Part shown: piece by piece, positions 1-10,816 of the stretch | Position numbering within the stretch: position 1 is the first letter of the stretch | Layout: every line of letters starts with the position of its first letter | Source: Lottia gigantea | Taxonomy: Eukaryota; Mollusca; Gastropoda; Lottiidae | Direction: 5' to 3' | Length of the DNA: 64,000 nt | NCBI RefSeq assembly: GCF_000327385.1 | Contig: NW_008707526.1 | Span: 496,289 to 560,288, forward strand | The notes under the pieces: model-generated | Told to the model about the DNA's origin: nothing | The model's database searches: none | What the model saw: the letters and a program-made list of their open reading frames with translations, nothing else | Made by a program: the position numbers and the translations under genes

Positions 1-878
1 CTATATCTATATAATAGATCTATTGTATCATCTAATATTGAATAACAATAAATATTATATCAACCTATATCTATATAATAGATCTATTGTATCATCTAAT
101 ATTGTATAACAATAAATATTATATCAACCTATATCTATATAATAGATCTATTGTATCATCTAATATTGTATAACAATAAATATTATATCAACCTATATCT
201 ATATAATAGACCTATTGTATCATCTAATATTGAATAACAATAAATATTATATCAACCTATATCTATATAATAGATCTATTGTATCATCTAATATTGTATA
301 ACAATAAATATTATATCAACCTATATCTATATAATAGATCTATTGTATCATCTAATATTGAATAACAATAAATATTATATCAACCTATATCTATATAATA
401 GATCTATTGTATCATCTAATATTGTATAACAATAAATATTATATCAACCTATATCTATATAATAGATCTATTGTATCATCTAATATTGTATAACAATAAA
501 TATTATATCAACCTATATCTATATAATAGATCTATTGTATCATCTAATATTGTATAACAATAAATATTATATCAACCTATATCTATATAATAGACCTATT
601 GTATCATCTAATATTGAATAACAATAAATATTATATCAACCTATATCTATATAATAGATCTATTGTATCATCTAATATTGAATAACAATAAATATTATAT
701 CAACCTATATCTATATATAGATCTATTGTATCATCTAATATTGTATAACAATAAATATTATATCAACCTATATCTATATAATAGATCTATTGTATCATCT
801 AATATTGTATAACAATAAATATTATATCAACCTATATCTATATAATAGATCTATTGTATCATCTAATATTGTATAACT
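1..878. repeat. 64-bp minisatellite, about 14 copies, runs off the left edge
   Basis: The unit starts CTATATCTATATAATAGATC and recurs every 64 bp (1, 65, 129 and so on), ending near 878 in TAATATTGTATAAC. Copies are almost identical. They differ mainly at one A/T site (TTGAATAAC or TTGTATAAC) and one T/C site (GATCTA or GACCTA); the copy near 707 is 2 bp short. The array starts at base 1, so its true length is unknown. Very AT-rich, no coding potential. Confidence 0.97.
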
Positions 879-1333
879 ATCAATTTTATTACTTTACTTT
901 AACACAGTCCTTTATCTCTGAAAACATACTGATTTTAATAGTTTCTTAAGTTATGTTAAAATATGTTAGATTGACCCCTCCACTAGACTGATATCAGATA
1001 GTGTTCATCCAATATATGCCTAACTTTTCTAAATTTTCTGTATGCGTTGTCACTTGAGATCAAGATTTGGTTTGTGAATGAGAAACCATCATTAAAAAGA
1101 AACCACTGTTTATAAACTTTCTGACCTTATTCAGTCATGATTGAATGTATCTGTGGTTGATAAAAAAACAACACCAAACATGGAATGTGTTGATGATGAT
1201 GTTATTAAAAATCAATTTGTGGTTTAAGATATTTAGTCAGCTTCTCTGGATTATATTGATGTAAAAACAAGTTTTTTATAAGGATTATTTAATCTATTAT
1301 GGTAGGTGTCTGTTTTATAGTCTTCCAAAACAC

Positions 1334-2075
1334 CAGACATCACTTTGATTAGCTTACACTGTAGTCTTGCATTGTTATTTGGTGCTAGATAAATCAGACA
1401 TCACTTTAATTAGCTTACACTGTAGTCTTGCATTGTTATTTGGTGCTAGATAAATCAGACATCACTTTAATTAGCTTACACTGTAGTCTTGCATTGTTAT
1501 TTGGTGCTAGATAAATCAGACATCACTTTAATTAGCTTACACTGTAGTCTTGCATTGTTGTTTGGTGCTAGATAAATCAGACATCACTTTAATTAGCTTA
1601 CACTGTAGTCTTGCATTGTTATTTGGTGCTAGATAAATCAGACATCACTTTATTTAGCTTACACTGTAGTCTTGCATTGTTGTTTGGTGCTAGATAAATC
1701 AGACATCACTTTAATTAGCTTACACTGTAGTCTTGCATTGTTATTTGGTGCTAGATAAACCAGGCATCACTTTAATTAGCTTACATTGTAGTCTTGCATT
1801 GTTGTTTGGTGCTAGATAAATCAGACATCACTTTAATTAGCTTACACTGTAGTCTTGCATTGTTGTTTGGTGCTAGATAAATCAGACATCACTTTAATTA
1901 GCTTACATTGTAGTCTTGCATTGTTGTTTGGTGCTAGATAAATCAGACATCACTTTAATTAGCTTACACTGTAGTCTTGCATTGTTGTTTGGTGCTAGAT
2001 AAATCAGACATCACTTTAATTAGCTTACATTGCGGTCTTGTATTATTGTTTGGTGCTAGATAAACCAGATATCTT
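1334..2075. repeat. 61-bp minisatellite, about 12 copies
   Basis: The unit starts CAGACATCACTTTAATTAGC and ends GGTGCTAGATAAAT, with a 61-bp period (1334, 1395, 1456 and so on). Variation is light: TTATTTGG or TTGTTTGG, and ACACTG or ACATTG. The last copy is degraded (CCAGATATCTTACTTAGC). It shares no unit with the arrays on either side. Confidence 0.96.
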
Positions 2076-2439
2076 ACTTAGCTTACCTTGGCAGCCTAGT
2101 ACATATAGCTCTTTGTTTCGAGTTGATTAAGGGCAAGGTCAGTTGAGCTCAAATCAAAACTGGTTGTCTACTAGCAAGTTGATGGTTGTATATTTCAACT
2201 GGTTTGGTAAATAAAAGGTAGAGTATGAACGACAGCAACTGATTGCAAGCAGAGAATCTCTAATGATTTATCAGATTTATCTAGAGGCTGGCAGTCGTTG
2301 AAATCCAGTTACTTTTGCCTTAAGCAAGAACCAACCTTTAATGACAACTATCTTATAATGTGCATTTTTCTATGCTGTTGTGAAATATTGGATCTCTGTT
2401 ATGAATATGATTTACATTTTACATGTGTGGTGAATACTA

Positions 2440-4188
2440 TTACTTGACCTGTGTTGTGAGATATTTGACATGGGTTGTGAGATATGAATGCTAATTTACC
2501 TGCAACTTGTGCATGCTATGTTACCCATGTTGTGAGATTTAACCTGTGTAGCTGTGTAGTGAATGCTATTTTACCCATGTTTTTAATGCTACTTATGTTG
2601 TGAATGCTATTTGACCTATGTTGTGAATGCTATTTGACCTATGTTGTGAGATATTTGACCTATGTTGTGAGATATTTAACCTATGTTGTGAATTCTATTT
2701 GACCTATGTTGTGAATGCTATTTGACCTATGTTGTGAATGATATTTGACCTATGTTGTGAATGCTATTTAACCTATGTTGTGAATGCTATTTAACCTATG
2801 TTGTGAATTCTATTTGACCTATGTTGTGAGATATTTGACCTATGTTGTGAATGCTATTTGACCTATGTTGTGAATGCTATTTAACCTATGTTGTGAATTC
2901 TATTTGACCTATGTTGTGAATGCTATTTGACCTATGTTGTGAATGCTATTTGACCTATGTTGTGAATGCTATTTGACCTATGTTGTGAATGCTATTTGAC
3001 CTATGTTGTGATACATTTGACCTATGTTGTGATACATTTGACCTATGTTGTGAGATATTTGACCTATGTTGTGAGATATTTGACCTATGTTGTGATACAT
3101 TTGACCTATGTTGTGAATTCTATTTAACCTATGTTGTGAATTCTATTTGACCTATGTTGTGAATGCTATTTGACCTATGTTGTGAATGCTATTTGACCTA
3201 TGTTGTGAATGCTATTTAACCTATGTTGTGAATGCTATTTGACCTATGTTGTGAATGCTATTTAACCTATGTTGTGAATGCTATTTAACCTATGTTGTGA
3301 GATATTTGACCTATGTTGTGATACATTTGACCTATGTTGTGATACATTTGACCTATGTTGTGATACATTTGACCTATGTTGTGAGATATTTAACCTATGT
3401 TGTGATACATTTGACCTATGTTGTGAATGCTATTTAACCTATGTTGTGAGATATTTAACCTATGTTGTGATACATTTGACCTATGTTGTGAATGCTATTT
3501 AACCTATGTTGTGAGATATTTGACCTATGTTGTGATACATTTGACCTATGTTGTGATACATTTGACCTATGTTGTGATACATTTGACCTATGTTGTGATA
3601 CATTTGACCTATGTTGTGAATTCTATTTGACCTATGTTGTGAATTCTATTTGACCTATGTTGTGAATTCTATTTGACCTATGTTGTGAATTCTATTTAAC
3701 CTATGTTGTGAATTCTATTTGACCTATGTTGTGAATTCTATTTGACCTATGTTGTGAATTCTATTTGACCTATGTTGTGAGATATTTGACCTATGTTGTG
3801 AATGATATTTGACTTATGTTGTGAATGCTATTTAACCTATGTTGTGAATTCTATTTGACCTATGTTGTGAGATATTTAACCTATGTTGTGAATTCTATTT
3901 GACCTATGTTGTGAATGCTATTTGACCTATGTTGTGAATTCTATTTGACCTATGTTGTGAGATATTTGACCTATGTTGTGAATGCTATTTAACCTATGTT
4001 GTGAATTCTATTTGACCTATGTTGTGAGATATTTGACCTATGTTGTGAGATATTTGACCTATGTTGTGAATTCTATTTGACCTATGTTGTGAGATATTTG
4101 ACCTATGTTGTGAGATATTTAACCTATGTTGTGAATTCTATTTGACCTATGTTGTGAGATATTTGACCTATGTTGTGAATGCTATTTT
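2440..4188. repeat. 21/23-bp minisatellite made of four interchangeable unit types
   Basis: About 70 units share the core TTGACCTATGTTGTG (sometimes TTAACC). Four spacers alternate between cores: AATGCTAT and AATTCTAT (23-bp units), AGATAT and ATACAT (21-bp units). The left edge (2440-2580) is degenerate and the rest is very uniform. Short open frames here (for example 3255-3437, 3278-3502, 3427-3630) arise where 21-bp units keep phase; they encode only the repeat and are not genes. Confidence 0.96.
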
Positions 4189-6042
4189 AAGTGATAGATA
4201 TAGTGTGATATATTAAGAGACAAGGTAATTAAGATAAGACATGATATACCATGATAAGGATATCAGTGGGGGTTATATTGACATTAGACAGAGATGTATC
4301 AATATTACTAATATCTACCACACCCTCTTTAAATACTTTCAATTTTATACTGTACACTCACACATTTGTGTAAGCTATAGATATCATTTGGGTATTTGTA
4401 AAATATGTATGTATGGGCTTGGTGTTTTCTATTAAAGGTTAAATTTTCAATGTAATGTTAACTACACCTCTTGTGATTTAAGAAGTAACATAAAACACTT
4501 AAAAATATTTAAAAAAAAATATCAATACAAATATCAAAGAAAGGATATGGTAAATATGTTCTTATAGCTAAAAATGCAGACCAGATATGTTAAACTTTTT
4601 TAGCTGGTTATCCACGTTAACCACTCAAATCAACTATGAACATTACCTAGCAATGTTATATATATACAGCCTTGAAAATATGAAATTGAAACATGTTGGC
4701 AGTAAAAATTAACTATCTTTATTGGCGTTATTGATCTCATTTAACTATATTCTACTTTTGTCAGACTTCTTTTTGGATTTTGTGTATATACAGACTTACC
4801 GGGTATATATACTTATAAATTTTTAAACTTTAATGTTTTTTTGTCCCATTACACTATATCGCGAGATCTATCGAATCGTGACCCTTGTATCGTGATTAGT
4901 ATTGTATCATGGCCCTTGAATTGTGATACAAATCGTATCGTGGCATGATGGCAATACTCAGTACTGTACTAATCTCTGCTATCTCTGTAAGTTTTCAGAC
5001 CTGAGAATCCAACAGAGGAGACTTGTGACATGATGTGAGTATTGAAGCCAAATATATGACTCCTGCGAGGAAACATATTGTCAGTCTGGTAGAAAAGGGA
5101 TGATTAATTGACATGAGTTGTGATTGAGAATAGAAATAATAATCAATCATAGGATGGTACTCGTTAGTATCTATAGTATATATATATATATTATAGGTTA
5201 AAGACAATGTTTATCATAATTAAAATGCCTATTTGTATTCAACTACAGTGAGATTGTTATAAAATATAGAGTTTGATTGTATGCTCTTATTATTCTCATC
5301 CACATAGTTGTTCCATAGAAAATCATTTGATGTAAATATTAGAAGGGAACTAGAGGTTTATTATCCAATATCCAGCTTAACTACTCCACTCAAAAGTTAT
5401 TTATAATAGCTTATCTGTTGTTGAATGCTTGCCTTTAACACTGATGATGGGAGAATCAATAAAAATCAAATCATTATGTGGTTGTATAGGTTATTGTCTG
5501 ATTTATATTGTCTATTTTATTGGATCAATTTAAAACATCATACACATTTCTACTCAACAAATTTACTCCATCATGCTTAACATGTAGGCTAATTAGCTGT
5601 CATGGATGATATTGCTCCATTAAAATGTATTTAAAATAAAAATCTGTACAAGCAAGACAATTCCATTAATCAAAATCTTGTCTAACGTATGGCAAAATCA
5701 AGAGTATAAGTTGTATAGAAGTGGATTCCTCCAAAGTACGTGCAATCAAGTGTTTCAAATAGAGTGAGCATGCTCTGCATGGCTTTTGTACTATCAGATA
5801 TGTATATATATATAGGCTAATTAGCTGTATTACTTCAAATGATATTGCAGTGTTTATTCCTTTAAGCACAATCAGATATCTCAGTTATACTCTGGGTTAC
5901 AAACTTACATCCATAAGGTGATGAGATGGATTTTCTGTTGACTCGGAAGTCTCGAAGTACATCAAAGTATACTGAAAATGGGTGTGATTAATTGTTAATT
6001 GGATTTTAAAACTAAATTGAAACTTGACTTGTATTGGTCTCT

Positions 6043-6406
6043 TTAAAGGTGCTGGCAGGCAAGTGGTCTTGGTCAGAGATTTTGTCGCTGATTAGACTTG
6101 AGTAAAATTTTGCGTATGCTTGTGTTTCCACGACAATATTATCGCATCCCCAACCGGCTCATAATATCAAACAGGTTTGATATTGTCTCTGATTGGTTTA
6201 TCGTCTGAAAGACAGACTGTCATCATTCAATCAGTTTAATTTTCGTTTCAAGTGCTTGCTCTACACGTGATTATTGACATGGTCGAAAACGACCTAGTGG
6301 AGATTTTTGTCTCCTCGTGTGCTCGTTCAAGTCAACGAAATTCCTGACCAGACTAGTCTGCGACAAAAACTTCTGATCAAGACTGCTTATGTACCTGTAT
6401 CTTTAG
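6043..6406. mobile_element. Non-autonomous TIR element (MITE-like), about 364 bp
   Basis: The left end (6043 onward, TTAAAGGTGCTGGCAGG...) and the reverse complement of the right end (ending 6406, ...CCTGTATCTTTAG) match over about 36 bases at 24/36, with mostly transition differences. The match continues inward after a 1-bp indel through TTTTGTCGC. The segment is visibly richer in GC and CpG than its surroundings. A perfect 10-bp-arm palindrome lies at 6163-6184 (AATATCAAAC, AG, GTTTGATATT). No target-site duplication was identified. The open frame at 6307-6489 falls inside and has no recognisable product. Confidence 0.6.
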
Positions 6407-8662
6407 CAACCTATCTCACAATGTTATCATATCAGTTGTTTGATTTAGGACAAATATTTTGTTTGAGAGTCATTTTAGTAAGATACTGAGTCGAGTGGGA
6501 TTTTGTTGACTAAATCGCTGTGTCATTGATCCAAATGAAAAGTGTGGTTCATTATTGTCTTGTACCGTACTTTAAGATTTTGTCTGTTTAAGAGGTATGT
6601 GTATTTTGAATGTAAGCTTACAATGTAATATCAGACTTGAGGGAGTTAATGAACTGAATATTCTTCATAAACTATATATAATATATTTTAAGACCAATTA
6701 AGTATGTTCTGAAACTTTTTATTCCAGTTTTAAATGATCCTTACTCATACTTCATTTAATGTCAGTATTTCACACATACCTTAAGCTTTCAGCATTTTTT
6801 ACTTTACATATCATATTTTTTGTTCAATATTCTTCAATTTTTGTAAAAACGTGCTTAAGCATTAGATAAGAATTTCTGTAGAATATTGAATTGAATGAAA
6901 TGCACAGAAGCAAACTTAATTAGTCCCCTGAAACAAATTAACCAATTCATACTTCTCAATACAATATTAGTCCTAGTTATTATATATTACTCTAGTGACA
7001 GCGTCCCATTGTTCTTGGATGATGGAAAAAAATCCAGGGTTAGTTGTAAAACGCCAAAATTTCAGGTCTTACAAATAGCAAGTCAAACTCTCTGTTTGAT
7101 GAACTGACAGAGCCTTGAAGACACGAGTTACGTTCTTATTTCATTATTATTTATTGTTTATCCAAACAAAAAAAATAGCAAATGAGTCCTTGTTGGTTTA
7201 TAAGTCAGATAAAACACTTTCCCTCTGGTTTTTATAATATTTTAACTCTTTCTCTTGGAAAAATAACTCATCACAGGCCCCTTGGGATACAGGATTTTAT
7301 ATGTTGTAAAAACCCTCTGCCATGTTTTATCCTGTACATAATTTGAATTCTTCCATCCCTCAAAGTGAAACTGTATCTGAAAAAGATGTTATTGACAGTT
7401 GAGAAAAACATAAACAAACTGTAGGAATCATTGTTGATATTGATACTGGATTGTTAGTGTTATATATTATTTATTAGTTATTGTGGTTGACTGGCCTCAA
7501 TAAATCATCTATAAATAAATATATTATTAATAGTAAGAAAGTATCAGTAACTCCTGCTGTGAGGTAGATATTATAAACTAGACATACAACCTGGAGACAA
7601 ACAACCTATTCTATTAGTAGGTAATTTTATATTTCATCTCATTTGATTCATTGAAACACCATTAAATATTATTTGTTACAGAGAGATATATTATAGATAA
7701 TGAAACACATATTTTATAAAGAATACAACTTGGATTTACTAGCTGATCTGTAATGTAGCTCATGACTAACTATTTGTATATATTGAAGCTTACAGCTTAT
7801 TGATTGATTAGAATTATGAGGGAACAGTTGCCGTATTTCAAGGTGACCAGGCTTTTAAATGAATCTGGTGTTTGGACTTGTTGGATACAATAGTGAAATG
7901 GAAATGATCCTAGGGTGTCCATACTCATTAACAACTGTTTGGTTGACAGGAAATATTAAGAAAGATGATTTACTCCAGGTCACCAACAGTGCCTGAGTTT
8001 TGTCTTTTTAATCATTTTCAGTAAATCAGCTCCTAGAAACAATTCAGCCACATAGTAGGTATTAAAGAGGTACAGGTGTTTGAGCAGACCCCCCTCATCA
8101 TAAGCTGAATGTATTTTAGAATTATCCCTCCTGGAAGTTATAATTACATATTCTGATCTATAGCAGGCCATATTACCTCAGAAGGTTAATCTGTGCTTAT
8201 TTTCACATCACTTTTCACAAGTTTATTTCCATATTCAGAGCTTTGAAGATCTGGAAAATATCACAGTATCATTAACAATTGATTTGATCAATTTATATCT
8301 ATAGCTCAATATTGCTGTAGTCAATCTATTATACAGAATGTAATGTACTTGGTTAGATTAGCTTGTCCTTGTTTTGATGTGAGCTACATTTTTCATTTCA
8401 TGTTATTAGATCATCTATCTCTGCTGTAAGTTATCAATTAGTTTATAATGTTAGGTCAGATTATTATATTAGACATAAGAATACAGTCAGTTCGGCAGAT
8501 ATATTAGTAGCAGTAATTTTACATCAGGATAAACTTGCCATTTTCACTTGACATTTGCTGAAAACTGATGGCATCTTTTGATGCAGATTATAACCTTTAG
8601 CATGTTTTGATAGAGTGTTCACAGTACCTTTAAATGACCTTATGACTGTCTGTAGCTTTGTG

Positions 8663-8890
8663 GTTGACTACTGTATATTATATTTATCATAATATGTCTT
8701 GTTTGGTTGACCGTTCTGGTGTAATTGAATTTTATAATAGATTAATGATCAAAATACCTTTGATGATCTTGGTTGACCATATTATATTTATCATGTATCT
8801 TGTTTGGTTGACCGTTCAGTTGTCTTTTGACATTGGATTTGAACAAATGTTTTTAAGATATAAAGATGGATTTTACAATAGATTAATGAT
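8663..8890. repeat. Diverged tandem duplication of about 110-120 bp
   Basis: GTTGACTACTGTATATTATA ... TTGTTTGGTTGACCGTTC ... TTTTATAATAGATTAATGAT at 8663-8750 recurs as GTTGACCATATTATATTTAT ... TTGTTTGGTTGACCGTTC ... TTTTACAATAGATTAATGAT at 8772-8890. An open frame (8658-8894) crosses both copies but shows no family features. Confidence 0.8.
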
Positions 8891-10659
8891 GTAAAAGACA
8901 ATTATTGTGATAGATGGTCAGTTATAACTTTGACTGCCCTGTGTCCAACCTGTGTAGACTGACCTAGTAAAGGTGATTTATTATAGTTTGACTGGTCAGT
9001 GATCTCTCAAGATATCGGCCATCATGGCGTGGATCACAAACAACACGACCCATTACACTTAGATGGAAACCTGATTGAATCATTTTGACTTATACTCAAT
9101 CTTCTCTAAATTACTAGATTCTGTGATGTTTTATTCAGAGGTAGGACATATATCCATCTTCACAATGTCAATCTATTACAAACTTTGTCTTAAGCCATAT
9201 TGTTTGCAGAAAAGTAGGACGTAAAACTCCATTCATTTCATTTCAAGCCATATTGTTTAGAGTCATTCTGTCGAGGGTTCTGATTGACTGTTTTTGCTGG
9301 TGTACAATCCAATCAAATAAATGCATTCTGTAATGTACAAGAATAGTGGCTATTGCAGTCAAGGTATAAGACAAAGTTTGTTATAGCTTGACATTGTTTA
9401 GCTCTGTAAGGTTATTCATAAATGACACTGTAAAGCTGAAAAATAATGAACAGGGGAAATAATTAGACTGCTAACTTCAAAGATCTCCAGACAGTTGGGA
9501 AAGATATCTATTTGATGCCTGTTATTTTTAATCTAATAAGTTTTAGAAAAGTTAAAGATAAATCTCTACTTCATTTCATTTCATATGAAAACACTACAAT
9601 AGTCTCAAGAACAGAGGTTTTATTTGACTTTCTCACGTGAAATTTCTAATTGACATTGATTTTCATAAGACCTTGTTAAAATAGGATGATATATTGATTT
9701 TATTGAGATGTATTGACCTATTGATTGTTCTGATTATAATTTCTTTCTTTTACTTATCTTTTTATATATATAAGCATATCTTTAGACGTATTTTCAGAGG
9801 TATAATGCTTAAAAGAATCTGAACTTAATGAAATACTGTGATCTGATTGGAATTTGCTTGATGTAGGATGGCTCACAGTGAAGAATCATCTGTTGGTCTG
9901 TTTTGAGGCAAAAAACCAATCAATGAGACGGCAGAAAAGTGGTACATAACTTTAACATATTATTAGATTATGTTCTACTTCTCTTAGTTTCCACTTCATG
10001 ATAGTTTATCTTCACAATGACCACATACATTATAGACTTTACTCTTTTCACAGAGAGAAATCAAAAAAGTGTAGGCAAATGAAATATCGATTTAATTAGA
10101 TTTTAATACAAACAATCTTTTATTGAACACTGCATTTCTTACATCAAAAACTAATTTTAAAAGGTTTATGAATTTCTTTGCCTAGCAATTGATTTAATGT
10201 GTATAAATGTGACATATGTTAGTTTAACACCTAACACAAATTAAAATCAATGAAACTCAACCATTGATCTTGTTAGAATATCAGTTTATCTGGGTGATAA
10301 TTTAACATATCTCCTTCAGTTAAAATAGGATTAACTCTTAAACTTCAACTTATATTGTTCCTTAATTCTAATATATAGAATGTTATCACACTTGTGTTGT
10401 ATGTAGATAGTCAGTAGTGTATTTATAATGACGAGAATATCTTTGACTTGATTTTGCACCATACCGGTACTGTTTCCAACTGGGTATGATTAGACACCAT
10501 CTTTAGGTAACAATTCAATGATTTAAATACACTTCATTTGAAATCCATTGACAATTTTATGACAATAAGGTGACAGTATTCTGTACCATGCTGCATGTGC
10601 ATGTGCCTGGTTATAATCATGGGTACAGTTGTCTTAATATTTGCTTTGCCAGTTTAGAC

Positions 10660-10816
10660 CAGTGCCTCTCAACAGGAGAGGAATAAGAAGACCACTAGAA
10701 GGACTTAGGGTGGGGAATTGTCAGACAGGGGAGGAGATAGAAAACTGTCATCATTCACCCCGTGCATATAAAACTCTTCCAGGGAGAAATGATCTCACTG
10801 AATTTTAGAAGCACTG
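10660..10816. mobile_element. hAT-type MITE, 157 bp, with 8-bp target-site duplication
   Basis: The element starts CAGTGCCTCTCAA and ends TTTAGAAGCACTG. The reverse complement of the end, CAGTGCTTCTAAA, matches the start at 11/13. Both flanks carry exactly GTTTAGAC (10652-10659 and 10817-10824), an 8-bp direct repeat. An 8-bp duplication with CAGTG-type termini is the hAT-superfamily signature. There is no open frame, so it is non-autonomous. The intact target duplication suggests a fairly recent insertion. Confidence 0.9.

Noticed and set aside
1334-2075. Regular ~60-bp spacing first considered as a CRISPR-like array
   Set aside because: The whole unit repeats with no unique spacers, and the genome is animal. 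The same applies to the 64-bp array at 1-878.
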